Counted from the first letter of the stretch, positions 18,764-27,461 are shown. The stretch is 64,000 nt of DNA from JALYNX01 sp963724825 (GCA_963724825.1 CAVRWT010000001.1:124001-188000); one strand, 5' to 3'. Notes: generated by a model not told the origin, from the letters alone. Program-made: numbers and translations.

Positions 18764-18792
18764 TTGCCGGTGCCCTTGACGTGCCGAAGTAT
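18764..18792 (+). promoter_or_regulatory. Candidate promoter of the Thr/Pro-rich membrane protein gene
   Basis: TTGCCG (18764-18769), a 17-base spacer and AAGTAT (18787-18792) end five bases before the ATG at 18798, consistent with a leaderless transcript after the rpoC terminator. Confidence 0.35.
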
Positions 18793-18797
18793 TACCG

Positions 18798-19710
18798 ATG
18801 ACTTCTGATCAGGACCCGTCGGGCCCCAAGAAGGGGAGACGGCTCGCGCCGGACGAACTGGCGCGGGACATCGCCAATCGCCTGAAAGTGTCGGGCGGGT
18901 CACACGTCGCCGAGCGACGGTTCCTCCCTCGCTTCGACCTGCTCAACGCGGGGCGCCTCATCATGGGGCTGGGCGCTCTGCTGCTGGGGGCCCTCCTCAT
19001 CGCGGGATTCACCTGGTTGAGCGGCCTGAACGGATACGAGGCGCCGGGGAGCGTCACCGGGAGCTCGCCGGTGTACGCCTGCCCAGGCGGGCCTCAACTG
19101 GGGGAGGTTTTCGAAGGAGAGGCAATCACCGTGATCGGGCGGAGCCCGGATCAGACATGGCTCATCCTTCGGGATGCCCGCGGCCCCGGCAATCGGGTGT
19201 ACGTGTTGGAGTCCGCGATCAGGGTGGACGGCGATCAAGAGTCTGCTTTCGTCCCGCGATTGCCAGCCGGGAGACGGACAGCCAATCGCGGCCGGACAGA
19301 CCATTCCTCCAGGCGAGAGCACCACCACGGTGTCCACCATCCCGACCACCACAATTCCTGGCGAGACTACGACCACCGCAGCCTCCAACCCCCAGTCGCG
19401 GCGGCCGCCGCGGCATCGCAACTCGCCGAGCCCGGGTACGACCACGACGACCACCACCCGTCCCGGGGTCACGACCACCACCCGTCCCGGCCAGACCACG
19501 ACCAGTCATGGGACCACCACGACCACGCACGCCGGAACCACCACATCGACGTCGGGGTCTTCGACTTCCACCACGGGTGGGACGACGACCACCACGGAGC
19601 CTCCGACGACGACCACCGAGCCTCCAACGACCACCACGGAGCCTCCAACGACGACCACGGAGCCTCCAACGACGACCACGACGGTGCCCGAAACCTCGAC
19701 AACGCTCTGA
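18798..19710 (+). CDS. Membrane-anchored Thr/Pro-rich surface protein (frame interrupted by one extra base)
   Basis: Reading frame 1 from ATG 18798 gives a charged cytoplasmic N-terminus, one transmembrane helix (GLGALLLGALLIAGFTW, near residues 56-74) and a small SH3-like extracytoplasmic part (GEVFEGEAITVIGRSPDQTWLI). The frame then turns to nonsense. Removing one T from TTT at 19247-19249 joins it to a frame coding DCQPGDGQPIAAGQTIPPGE and a Thr-rich tail with four TEPPTTT units ending at 19710, about 303 residues. Such PT-rich stalks usually span the cell wall. It sits between rpoC and rpsL, where a membrane protein is unusual. Function unknown. Confidence 0.75.
19597..19680 (+). repeat. 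21-bp tandem repeat x4 coding TEPPTTT-type units
   Basis: Four near-identical 21-bp units beginning GAGCCTCCAACGACGACC at 19597, 19618, 19639 and 19660. They encode a Glu-Pro-Pro-Thr4 heptad in the PT-rich stalk. Copy number is likely to vary between strains. Confidence 0.85.
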
Positions 19711-19773
19711 GGGCCGACGCGCGCTGGTCCCGTTGGCGTGGTTTTCGACAACTGGTACCGTATTCCCTGCCGA

Positions 19774-19823
19774 GCCGGGAGATCCCGGCCGATTTGGTAC
19801 GCGCGCAGACAGATACATAGAAT
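19774..19823 (+). promoter_or_regulatory. Candidate str-operon promoter with preceding hairpin
   Basis: GCCGGG/CCCGGC (19774-19779, 19784-19789, loop AGAT) could close the upstream gene but lacks a T-tail. Directly after it lie TTGGTA (19794-19799), an 18-base spacer and TAGAAT (19818-19823), a plausible promoter for rpsL-rpsG-fusA-tuf. Confidence 0.45.
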
Positions 19824-19871
19824 CCGAATGCGTTCGACGGCTCTCCCTCGGGTGAGGGCCGATCAAGCGAG

Positions 19872-19892
19872 CCGGGCACTTCGCGTGCCCGG
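19872..19892 (+). promoter_or_regulatory. Stem-loop in the rpsL leader
   Basis: CCGGGCAC (19872-19879) and GTGCCCGG (19885-19892) pair perfectly over a 5-nt loop, about 70 nt upstream of the rpsL start and downstream of the predicted promoter. A cis-acting role in the str operon is possible. Confidence 0.45.
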
Positions 19893-19963
19893 TACGCAAG
19901 ATTTCACAAGAGGATCGGCAGCTAGGGCTGCGCCCATGCCGCTTCCTTCCGTTTAGGAGCAAA

Positions 19964-20335
19964 ATGCCGACGATTGAGCAGCTTGTCCGCGAGGGCAGGA
20001 AGCCAAAGACCAAGAAGGCGAAGACCGCCGGTCTGGCCGGGGCCCCGCAGCGACGCGGGGTGTGCACTCGCGTGTACACCGTGACCCCCAAGAAGCCGAA
20101 CTCGGCGTTGCGCAAAGTGTGCCGGGTCCGTCTCTCGACTGGCGTCGAGGTGACCGCCTACATCCCCGGTGAGGGTCACAACCTCCAGGAGCACAGCATC
20201 GTTCTCATCCGCGGCGGCCGCGTCCGCGACCTCCCCGGTGTCCGCTACAAGGTCATCCGAGGCACCCTGGACGCCTCGGGCGTCAGCGCCCGCAAGCAAG
20301 CCCGAAGCCGATACGGGACCAAGAAGGACTCCTGA
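19964..20335 (+). CDS. rpsL: 30S ribosomal protein S12
   Basis: 123 residues from ATG 19964 with SD TAGGAG 6 nt upstream. The universally conserved decoding-site segment TPKKPNSALRKVCRVRL is unaltered (lysines at 43-44, the usual streptomycin-resistance site, are wild type), as is RVRDLPGVRYKVIRG. S12 helps set decoding accuracy at the A site. The stop overlaps the rpsG ATG by one base, so the two are coupled. Confidence 0.99.
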   Translation: MPTIEQLVREGRKPKTKKAKTAGLAGAPQRRGVCTRVYTVTPKKPNSALRKVCRVRLSTGVEVTAYIPGEGHNLQEHSIVLIRGGRVRDLPGVRYKVIRGTLDASGVSARKQARSRYGTKKDS

Positions 20336-20802
20336 TGCGTCGCGCTCCAGCCCAAAAGCGAAAGATCGAGCCCGACCCGGTATTCCGGAGCGTCCTGGTG
20401 AGCAAGGTGATCAACAAGGTCCTGCTCAAAGGCAAGAAGAACACCGCCCGTGACATCGTCTACAGCGCCCTGGAGACGGTGGAGCAACGCACCAGCCAGG
20501 ATCCAGGAGTCGTTCTCAAGCGGGCTATCGACAACATTCGGCCCCAGGTCGAAGTCCGGTCACGACGCGTGGGAGGTAGCTCCTATCAGGTGCCGGTCGA
20601 AGTCTCCCCGCGTCGCCAGGAGAGCCTGGCGATCCGATGGCTGGTCAATTTCGCCCGGCAACGGCGAGAGCCCACGATGGCCATGCGCTTGGCCAATGAG
20701 ATTCTCGACGCCTCCAATTACACCGGGGCGGCGGTGAAGCGCAAAGAAGATGTCCACAAGATGGCGGAGTCCAACAAGGCCTTCGCCCATTACCGCTGGT
20801 AA
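20335..20802 (+). CDS. rpsG: 30S ribosomal protein S7
   Basis: 155 residues, starting at the A of the rpsL stop codon. The S7 signatures DNIRPQVEVRSRRVGG and YQVPVEVSPRRQESLAIRW are present, with the C-terminal KRKEDVHKMAESNKAFAHYRW. S7 nucleates assembly of the 30S head by binding 16S rRNA and, in E. coli, represses its own operon. A strongly structured 136-bp gap separates it from fusA. Confidence 0.99.
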   Translation: MRRAPAQKRKIEPDPVFRSVLVSKVINKVLLKGKKNTARDIVYSALETVEQRTSQDPGVVLKRAIDNIRPQVEVRSRRVGGSSYQVPVEVSPRRQESLAIRWLVNFARQRREPTMAMRLANEILDASNYTGAAVKRKEDVHKMAESNKAFAHYRW

Positions 20803-20843
20803 TAGCCACCGGTCCCAACGGAGAAACTGCAAGAGATTTACCC

Positions 20844-20904
20844 GAACGTTCCAGCAGGCGGGCTGGCCACCGAACCAGCCCGAACCGCAGGACGTGGGAC
20901 GTTC
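20844..20904 (+). promoter_or_regulatory. Two-stem structure between rpsG and fusA
   Basis: GAACGTTCC (20844-20852) pairs with GGGACGTTC (20896-20904), nine pairs with one G-T. Nested inside, CGGGCTGG (20859-20866) pairs perfectly with CCAGCCCG (20875-20882). The structure ends 35 nt before the fusA start. It could be an autoregulatory site for an operon protein or a processing signal. Confidence 0.5.
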
Positions 20905-20938
20905 ACAACCTCATAGCGAGTCGGAGTAGCAGGAAGAG

Positions 20939-23068
20939 ATGAGCGACGGAAACGCTGCGCTTGAACATTTGCGGGAAGTACCGCTGAGCCGAACCCGGAA
21001 TATCGGGATCATGGCTCATATCGACGCGGGCAAGACCACTCTCACCGAGCGCATCCTCTACTACACCGGCCGCAACTACAAGATCGGTGAGGTCCATGAA
21101 GGCGCAGCCACCATGGACTGGATGGAGCAGGAGCAGGAGCGGGGGATCACCATCACCTCCGCAGCCACCACCTGTGTCTGGCACGAGCACCTGATCAACA
21201 TCATCGACACCCCCGGCCACGTCGACTTCACCGTCGAAGTCGAGCGGTCGCTGAGGGTTCTCGACGGCGCAGTGGCAGTCTTCGATGGCGTCGCCGGCGT
21301 CGAGCCCCAGTCCGAGACGGTGTGGCGTCAGGCCGACCGCTACCACGTCCCCCGGATCTGCTTCATCAACAAGCTGGACCGGACCGGCGCCGACTTCTAC
21401 GCCGATATCGACTCCATCTCGAATCGTCTTGGCGCCTATCCCCTCGTGATGCAGCTGCCCATCGGCACCGAGGCCAATTTCATGGGCGTCGTCGATCTCG
21501 TCGAGGAGAGGGCCCATCTCTGGCGTGGGGACGACGGGAAGCAGTGGGACACCACCGACATCCCTGAAGATCTCGTCGGCCTCGCCGCAAAGTACCGCCA
21601 CGATCTCATCGAGAAGGTCGCCGAGACCTCCGTGGAGCTTCTCGAGGCCTATCTCGAGCATGGAACGCTCACTGTCGAACAGATCAAGGCCGGGGTTCGC
21701 CTGGGAACTCTCCAGGGGGATTTCAACCCGGTCTTCTGCGGCTCAGCGTTCAAGAACAAGGGTGTGCAGTTGCTGCTCGACGCAGTCGTCGACTACCTGC
21801 CCAGCCCTGCCGACCTCCCCCCGATCAAGGGGTTCAAGCCAGGTGACGAGGAGGTCGTGGTCGAGCGCAAACTCGAAGACACCGAGCCGTTCGCAGCTCT
21901 CGCCTTCAAGATCATGTCCGACCCGCATGTCGGCAAGCTGACCTACTTCCGGGTCTATTCAGGGCACGCCGCGAAGGGCGACTCGGTCCTGAACACCTCG
22001 ACCGGGAAGAAGGAGCGTTTCGGGCGCATCCTGCGAATGCACGCCAACTCACGTGAGGATGTCGAAGAGGTGTTTGCCGGCGACATCGTCGCTGGCATTG
22101 GCTTCAAGAACACCACGACGGGGGACACCCTGTCCTCGGAGCGGTCGCCGATCCAGCTCGAGTCGATGGAATTCCCGGCTCCGGTGATCTCGGTCGCCAT
22201 CGAGCCCAAGACCAAGTCCGATGACGAGAAGCTCTCCGAGTCGCTGCACCGACTCACCGAAGAGGACCCAACCTTCCTGGTTCGGACCGACGATGAGACC
22301 GGGCAGACCATCATCTCGGGTATGGGCGAGCTCCACCTGGAGATCCTCGTGGATCGCCTGCTGCGGGAGTTCAAGGTCGACGCCACTGTCGGCAAGCCGC
22401 AGGTCGCCTATCGGGAGACCATCCGCAGGGCGGTTGAGAAGGTCGTTTACCGGCACGTCAAGCAGACCGGTGGCAAGGGCCAATTCGCCCACGTGGTGAT
22501 CAACCTCGAGCCGACCGGTCCGGGTGGCGGCTATGAGTTCGTTGACCTCATCAAGGGTGGCAAGATCCCGCGGGAGTACATCCCTTCGGTCGACTCGGGC
22601 ATCGAAGAGGCCCTGGACCAGGGAATCATCGCCGGCTACCCGCTTGTCGACGTCCGAGCGATCCTTGTCGACGGGTCGTTCCACGATGTCGACTCCTCCG
22701 AGATGGCCTTCAAGATCGCAGGGTCCATGGCCCTTCAGGAGGCCGCTCGCAAGGCCGGGGTGAAGATCCTCGAGCCGATCATGGAAGTCGAAGTCACCAC
22801 CCCTGATGAGTACATGGGTGACGTGATCGGAGACCTCAACAGCCGGCGGGGCAAGGTGGAAGGCATGTCCCAGCGGGGCAACAGCCAGGTGATCCGGGCT
22901 CAGGTGCCGATGTCGGAGATGTTTGGCTACGCCACGGATCTGCGGTCGAAGACCCAGGGGCGGGCCACCTATTCCATGCAGTTCCATTCATACCAGGACG
23001 TACCCGACTCGATCGCCGACGACATCGTGGCGACCCGACGTGGCGCGGCATTGAGTTCGAAGCAATAG
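20939..23068 (+). CDS. fusA: Translation elongation factor G
   Basis: 709 residues. GTPase motifs: AHIDAGKTTLTE (P-loop), DTPGHVDFTVE (switch II), NKLDRTGAD; the later domains follow in order with GMGELHLEILVDRLLREF and the C-terminal LRSKTQGRATYSMQFHSY. EF-G drives tRNA-mRNA translocation and, with RRF, ribosome recycling. Codon use matches neighbouring ribosomal genes (C-ending codons dominate), in contrast with tuf directly downstream. Confidence 0.99.
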   Translation: MSDGNAALEHLREVPLSRTRNIGIMAHIDAGKTTLTERILYYTGRNYKIGEVHEGAATMDWMEQEQERGITITSAATTCVWHEHLINIIDTPGHVDFTVEVERSLRVLDGAVAVFDGVAGVEPQSETVWRQADRYHVPRICFINKLDRTGADFYADIDSISNRLGAYPLVMQLPIGTEANFMGVVDLVEERAHLWRGDDGKQWDTTDIPEDLVGLAAKYRHDLIEKVAETSVELLEAYLEHGTLTVEQIKAGVRLGTLQGDFNPVFCGSAFKNKGVQLLLDAVVDYLPSPADLPPIKGFKPGDEEVVVERKLEDTEPFAALAFKIMSDPHVGKLTYFRVYSGHAAKGDSVLNTSTGKKERFGRILRMHANSREDVEEVFAGDIVAGIGFKNTTTGDTLSSERSPIQLESMEFPAPVISVAIEPKTKSDDEKLSESLHRLTEEDPTFLVRTDDETGQTIISGMGELHLEILVDRLLREFKVDATVGKPQVAYRETIRRAVEKVVYRHVKQTGGKGQFAHVVINLEPTGPGGGYEFVDLIKGGKIPREYIPSVDSGIEEALDQGIIAGYPLVDVRAILVDGSFHDVDSSEMAFKIAGSMALQEAARKAGVKILEPIMEVEVTTPDEYMGDVIGDLNSRRGKVEGMSQRGNSQVIRAQVPMSEMFGYATDLRSKTQGRATYSMQFHSYQDVPDSIADDIVATRRGAALSSKQ

Positions 23069-23102
23069 AGATCTAGGAAAGAGATAGAGGAGCCAAAGAA
23101 TC

Positions 23103-24293
23103 ATGGCGAAGGCGAAGTTTGAGCGTTCGAAGCCGCATGTGAATGTGGGGACGATGGGTCATATTGATCATGGGAAGACGACGTTGACGGCGGCGATTAC
23201 CAGGGTGTTGGCGGATCGGGTTGGTGGGTCGAATCAGTTGACGTCTTTTGATCAGATTGATAAGGCGCCTGAGGAGCGGGAGCGGGGGATCACGATTCAG
23301 ATTGCTCATGTGGAGTATGAGACTTCGGCTCGTCATTATGCGCATGTGGATATGCCGGGTCATGCGGATTACATCAAGAACATGATTACGGGTGCGGCGC
23401 AGGTGGATGGTGCGATTCTGGTGGTGTCGGCGGCTGATGGTCCGATGCCTCAGACTCGGGAGCATGTTTTGTTGGCTCGTCAGGTGGGGGTGCCTTCGAT
23501 TGTCGTGTTTTTGAACAAGGTGGACATGGTTGACGATTCTGAGCTGTTGGACCTGGTGGAGCTCGAGGTTCGGGATTTGTTGACGGAGTATGAGTTTCCG
23601 GGGGATGAGGTTCCGGTGGTGCGGGGGTCTGCGTTGAAGGCGTTGGAGGGGGATGAGGCGGCTTCGGATCAGATCATGGAGTTGATGGGGGCGGTGGATT
23701 CTTATATTCCGGAGCCGGATCGGGATACGGATAAGCCGTTCCTGATGTCGATCGAGGACGTGTTCTGTATTACTGGTCGGGGGACGGTGGTTACGGGTCG
23801 GGTGGAGCAGGGGATTTTGAAGGTGAATGAGGAGGTGGAGATTGTGGGGATCCGGCCGACTCATAAGACGGTGGCTACTGGGATTGAAATGTTCCGCAAG
23901 CTCCTGGATGAGGGTCGGGCGGGGGACAATGTGGGGGTTCTGCTGCGTGGTGTGGGTAAGGATGAGGTGGAGCGGGGTCAGGTTCTGGCGAAGCCGGGGT
24001 CGATCACTCCGCATACTGATTTCGAAGCTCAGGTGTATGTCCTGACTAAGGAGGAGGGGGGCCGGCATAACCCGTTCTTTCCCGGGTATCGCCCCCAGTT
24101 CTACTTCCGGACCACCGATGTGACCGGGTCGATCCAACTGCCGGAGGGGACTCAGATGGTGATGCCTGGTGATAACACTGAGATGAACGTGGAGTTGATC
24201 GCTCCTATCGCCATGGACGAGGGTCTCCGTTTCGCGATCCGTGAAGGCGGCCGCACCGTCGGCGCCGGACGAGTCATCAAGATCCTCAAATGA
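23103..24293 (+). CDS. tuf: Translation elongation factor Tu (atypical codon use)
   Basis: 396 residues. GTPase motifs GHIDHGKTTLTAAIT, DMPGHADYIKNM and NKVDMVDD are intact, as are domain 2 (FCITGRGTVVTGRVEQG) and domain 3 (GRTVGAGRVIKI). EF-Tu delivers aminoacyl-tRNA to the A site. From 23103 to about 24060 codons end mostly in T or G (GAT, CAT, GGT, GGG, GTG, ACG), where all neighbours prefer C; from about 24060 the usual C-ending codons return. Protein conservation is normal. Gene conversion or transfer of the 5' four-fifths is a reasonable inference. The stop overlaps the rpsJ start. Confidence 0.98.
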   Translation: MAKAKFERSKPHVNVGTMGHIDHGKTTLTAAITRVLADRVGGSNQLTSFDQIDKAPEERERGITIQIAHVEYETSARHYAHVDMPGHADYIKNMITGAAQVDGAILVVSAADGPMPQTREHVLLARQVGVPSIVVFLNKVDMVDDSELLDLVELEVRDLLTEYEFPGDEVPVVRGSALKALEGDEAASDQIMELMGAVDSYIPEPDRDTDKPFLMSIEDVFCITGRGTVVTGRVEQGILKVNEEVEIVGIRPTHKTVATGIEMFRKLLDEGRAGDNVGVLLRGVGKDEVERGQVLAKPGSITPHTDFEAQVYVLTKEEGGRHNPFFPGYRPQFYFRTTDVTGSIQLPEGTQMVMPGDNTEMNVELIAPIAMDEGLRFAIREGGRTVGAGRVIKILK

Positions 24294-24601
24294 GCGACCA
24301 GCAGAAGATCCGGATCCGGCTCAAGGCCTACGACCACAACGTGGTCGATGAGTCCTCGAAGAAGATCACCGAGACCGTGTTGCGGACTCAGGCCAAGATC
24401 AAAGGCCCGGTTCCTCTGCCTACGGAGATTCATCGCTATTGCGTCATCCGGGGCCCGCATGTGGACAAGGACTCACGTGAGCATTTCGAGATGCGCATTC
24501 ACAAGCGTCTGATCGACATCCTGGAACCGACCCCCAAGACGGTCGACTCCTTGATGCGTCTCGAGCTTCCCGCCGGGGTCGAAGTGGAGATCAAGCTGTG
24601 A
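24290..24601 (+). CDS. rpsJ: 30S ribosomal protein S10
   Basis: 103 residues; ATGA overlap with tuf. Contains the S10 core IRIRLKAYDHNVVDESSKKI, GPVPLPTEIHRYCVIRGPHV and HFEMRIHKRLIDILEPTPKT. S10 is a 30S head protein and also the NusE partner in antitermination complexes. It is the first S10-operon gene and is coupled to the str operon here, with 126 bp separating it from rplC. Confidence 0.99.
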   Translation: MSDQQKIRIRLKAYDHNVVDESSKKITETVLRTQAKIKGPVPLPTEIHRYCVIRGPHVDKDSREHFEMRIHKRLIDILEPTPKTVDSLMRLELPAGVEVEIKL

Positions 24602-24727
24602 GCCCGTTGACCGTGCCCCGTTCGCCGTTCCCGCAATTGCCTTCCGGCTTGCTGGCCGTGAGCGAGCCCGTTCGTGGCCGAAGAACGACGCGACGGAGGC
24701 GGCCAACGGACAACGGAGAACGGGAAC
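24602..24727 (+). repeat. rpsJ-rplC spacer with inverted CCGTT-type repeats
   Basis: The 126-bp spacer starts with CCCCGTTCGCCGTTCCCG and ends AACGGACAACGGAGAACGG, which are imperfect inverted copies (GTTCCCG/CGGGAAC is perfect). A smaller pairing CTTCCG/CGGAGG lies inside. Similar CCGTT/AACGG strings occur before secY and upstream of the VanW gene. It contains no gene; the SD of rplC must lie within the repeat (AACGGGAAC). Confidence 0.6.
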
Positions 24728-25366
24728 ATGAACGCCATTCTCGGGCAGAAGCTGGGGATGACCCAGGTCTTCGATGACCAGGCACGGGCGATCCCGGTGA
24801 CGGTCATCAAGGCCGGGCCCTGCCATGTCACCCAGATCAAGACCATGGAGAGCGACGGCTACAACGCGATCCAGATCTCATATGGCGAGGTCAAGCCGGG
24901 CCGGATCAACAAGCCGGAGGCAGGGCATCTCGCCAAGGCCGGGGTTGCCCCGGCCAAGCACCTCGTCGAGGTCCGCGTCTCCGACCCCTCCTCCTACACG
25001 CTGGGTCAGGAGATCCGGATTGGGGACGTCCTGAAGCCCGGGGTCAAGGCGGATGTCGCCGGGGTCTCCAAGGGCAAGGGCTTTGCCGGAGTCATGGAGC
25101 GACACAACTTCAAGGGTCAGGGCGCTTCGCACGGCACTCACAAGAAGCATCGTGCGCCGGGGTCGATCGGCGCCTGCGCCACCCCTGCCCGCGTGTTCAA
25201 GGGAATGAGAATGGCCGGCCGCCTCGGCGGCGAGCGCGTGACCACGCTCAGTCTCGAGGTCGTGAGGGTCGACGCCGAGCGGGATCTCCTGCTTCTCGGC
25301 GGAGCGGTCCCCGGGCCCAAGGGCTCGATGGTCCTGGTTCGTGAGGCGGTGAAGGCTCGTGGCTGA
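24728..25366 (+). CDS. rplC: 50S ribosomal protein L3
   Basis: 212 residues from ATG 24728 (MNAILGQKLGMTQVFDD); an upstream in-frame start at 24674 lies inside the repeat spacer and adds no L3 sequence. Contains KGKGFAGVMERHNFKGQGA and HGTHKKHRAPGSIGACATPA, the loop reaching toward the peptidyl transferase centre, and GGERVTTLSLEVV. L3 initiates 50S assembly. It overlaps rplD by eight bases. Confidence 0.98.
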   Translation: MNAILGQKLGMTQVFDDQARAIPVTVIKAGPCHVTQIKTMESDGYNAIQISYGEVKPGRINKPEAGHLAKAGVAPAKHLVEVRVSDPSSYTLGQEIRIGDVLKPGVKADVAGVSKGKGFAGVMERHNFKGQGASHGTHKKHRAPGSIGACATPARVFKGMRMAGRLGGERVTTLSLEVVRVDAERDLLLLGGAVPGPKGSMVLVREAVKARG

Positions 25367-26063
25367 CGTCAAAGCGCCGCTGTTCTCTGCCGATGGCACC
25401 TCCAAGGGCGAGGTGAAGCTCGATGCCGAGATCTTCGGGATCGAGCCCAACCTGGCCGTTCTCCATCAGGTGATCACGGCCCAGCTCGCCGGCGCCCGAT
25501 CAGGCACCGCGTCGACCAAGACCCGGGGCCAGGTTCGTGGTGGCGGCCGCAAGCCCTGGCGTCAAAAGGGCCTCGGACGTGCCCGTCAAGGGTCCATCAG
25601 GGCTCCGCACTGGGTCGGTGGCGGTGTGGCCCACGGCCCCAAGCCCCGCGACTACAGCCAGCGCACCCCCAAGAAGATGAAGAGGCTCGCCCTTCGCAGT
25701 GCCCTTTCAGCCCGTGCCTCTGAAGAGGCGGTCAAGGTGATCGACGATTTCGACTGGGCCGCTCCCAAGACCAAGCAGGCAGTGTCGCTGCTCAAGGCGA
25801 TCGGTGCCGGGGGCAAGGCCCTGGTCGTGCTCAGCCAACTCGATGGCGTGGCCGGCCGCTCGTTCCGCAACCTTCCCGATGTGATCCTTGCCGAGCCGGG
25901 GCACCTCACTCCCTATGACGTCCTCTGGGCCGATCAGGTGGTGTTCACCAGCCACACGGTCGGCTCGGTCGGTCGATCCAGCTCCTATGAGGTCAGCGAC
26001 AGCGACTTCGTGAAGGAAGCCGAGGTCGCCAAGGAAGAGGACAAGGGAGGTGACGCCGCATGA
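25359..26063 (+). CDS. rplD: 50S ribosomal protein L4
   Basis: 234 residues from GTG 25359, overlapping rplC. Conserved GTASTKTRGQVRGGGRKPW and KGLGRARQGSIRAPHWVGGG form the extended loop lining the exit tunnel; PDVILAEPGHLTPYDVLWAD is the C-terminal core. In E. coli L4 autoregulates the S10 operon. An acidic Lys/Glu tail (EAEVAKEEDKGGDAA) extends the usual end. ATGA overlap with rplW. Confidence 0.98.
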   Translation: MADVKAPLFSADGTSKGEVKLDAEIFGIEPNLAVLHQVITAQLAGARSGTASTKTRGQVRGGGRKPWRQKGLGRARQGSIRAPHWVGGGVAHGPKPRDYSQRTPKKMKRLALRSALSARASEEAVKVIDDFDWAAPKTKQAVSLLKAIGAGGKALVVLSQLDGVAGRSFRNLPDVILAEPGHLTPYDVLWADQVVFTSHTVGSVGRSSSYEVSDSDFVKEAEVAKEEDKGGDAA

Positions 26064-26347
26064 GCGATCTACGCGACATCATCCTCGCCCCGGTGGTCTC
26101 CGAGAAGTCGTACGACCTCATCGAGCACAACAACACCTACACCTTTCTGGTCGACACCCGCTCCAACAAGAGCGAGATCAAGAACGCCGTCGAGCAGGTC
26201 TTTGGGGTTCGGGTCGTGCGTGTCAACACGATGAACCGCAAAGGCAAGCTGAAGCGGCAGGGCTGGAAGATGGGCAAGCGCAAAGACACCAAGCGCGCTC
26301 TGGTCACTCTCGCCGCCGGTAATTCGATCGACGTCTTCGGAGTCTGA
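26060..26347 (+). CDS. rplW: 50S ribosomal protein L23
   Basis: 95 residues, start overlapping rplD. Typical L23 pieces: DIILAPVVSEKSYDLIEHNN, TFLVDTRSNKSEIKNAVEQ and VNTMNRKGKLKRQG. L23 sits at the tunnel exit and docks trigger factor and SRP. Followed one base later by rplB. Confidence 0.98.
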   Translation: MSDLRDIILAPVVSEKSYDLIEHNNTYTFLVDTRSNKSEIKNAVEQVFGVRVVRVNTMNRKGKLKRQGWKMGKRKDTKRALVTLAAGNSIDVFGV

Positions 26348-26348
26348 G

Positions 26349-27182
26349 ATGGCAGTCAAGAAACGAAAACCAACTTCTCCAGGGCGTCGGTTCCAAACCG
26401 TCTCGGACTTCTCCGAGATAACCACCGACACACCCGAGAAGTCGCTGATCGCCAAGAAGAGCAAGACCGGCGGGCGCAACACCTATGGGCGGGTCACTTC
26501 CCGTCATCGCGGTGGTGGCCACAAGCAGCGCTACCGGGTCATCGACTTCAGGCGCGACAAGGACGGCATACCGGCCCGGGTGGCGACTATCGAGTACGAC
26601 CCCAACCGCAATGCCCGCATCGCCCTTCTCAACTATGCGGACGGCGAGAAGCGCTACATCCTGGCTCCGCTCGGGGTGAACGTCGACGATCGCCTCGAGT
26701 CCGGCTCGAAGGCCGAGATTCGCCCCGGAAATGCCCTGCCGCTTCGCAACATCCCCGCCGGAACCATCGTTCACGCAATCGAGATGCGGCCCGGCGGCGG
26801 GGCCAAACTCGGCCGATCGGCAGGCACCGCGGTGCAGTTGATGTCGAAAGAGAACGATCTTGCACTGCTCCGGTTGCCTTCCGGCGAGATGCGCCAGGTT
26901 CCATTGGACAGTCGGGCCACGGTCGGCCAGGTCGGCAACACCGAGGCAGAGCTCATCAAGCTGGGCAAGGCAGGCCGCAACCGCTGGAAGGGCGTCCGCC
27001 CCCAGACCAGAGGTGTGGCGATGAACCCCGTCGATCATCCGTTGGGTGGTGGCGAAGGCAAGTCCTCCGGTGGCCGTCATCCGGTCAGCCCTTGGGGCCA
27101 GCCCGAGGGGCGCACGCGCAGCAGGAAGAAAGCATCCAGCAAGTACATCGTGCGACGCCGTGCGAAGAAGGGTCGGAGGTAA
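26349..27182 (+). CDS. rplB: 50S ribosomal protein L2
   Basis: 277 residues. Contains TGGRNTYGRVTSRHRGGGHK, the VIDFRRDKDGIPARVATIEY core and GVAMNPVDHPLGGGEGKSSG with the conserved histidine near the peptidyl transferase centre. L2 is needed for subunit joining. Start is one base after the rplW stop; rpsS follows after three bases. Confidence 0.99.
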   Translation: MAVKKRKPTSPGRRFQTVSDFSEITTDTPEKSLIAKKSKTGGRNTYGRVTSRHRGGGHKQRYRVIDFRRDKDGIPARVATIEYDPNRNARIALLNYADGEKRYILAPLGVNVDDRLESGSKAEIRPGNALPLRNIPAGTIVHAIEMRPGGGAKLGRSAGTAVQLMSKENDLALLRLPSGEMRQVPLDSRATVGQVGNTEAELIKLGKAGRNRWKGVRPQTRGVAMNPVDHPLGGGEGKSSGGRHPVSPWGQPEGRTRSRKKASSKYIVRRRAKKGRR

Positions 27183-27185
27183 ACC

Positions 27186-27461
27186 ATGGCTCGGAGTCTC
27201 AAGAAGGGCCCCTTCGTCGATGACCATCTCGCGGCGAAGGTCGACGAGCTCAATCGAACTGGCGGCAAGCGTGTCATCAGGACCTGGTCACGTCGCTCAA
27301 CCATCATTCCCGAGATGATCGGGCACACCATCGCTGTTCACGACGGCCGCAAGCACGTGCCGGTCTACGTGACCGAGTCGATGGTTGGCCACAAGCTCGG
27401 CGAATTCGCCCCCACCCGTACCTTCCGTGGTCACGCCGACAAGTCAGCGAGAAAACGATGA
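27186..27461 (+). CDS. rpsS: 30S ribosomal protein S19
   Basis: 91 residues: MARSLKKGPFVDDHLAAKVD, TWSRRSTIIPEMIGHTIAVHDG and VGHKLGEFAPTRTFRGH are typical S19. It binds the 30S head with S13. Its end overlaps the rplV start by four bases. Confidence 0.99.
   Translation: MARSLKKGPFVDDHLAAKVDELNRTGGKRVIRTWSRRSTIIPEMIGHTIAVHDGRKHVPVYVTESMVGHKLGEFAPTRTFRGHADKSARKR

Noticed and set aside
19320..19690. His/Asp-rich protein from the other frame of the repeat region
   Set aside because: The Thr/Pro frame has a proper stop, matches known stalk composition and joins the membrane domain after correcting one T; the His-rich frame is a shadow.
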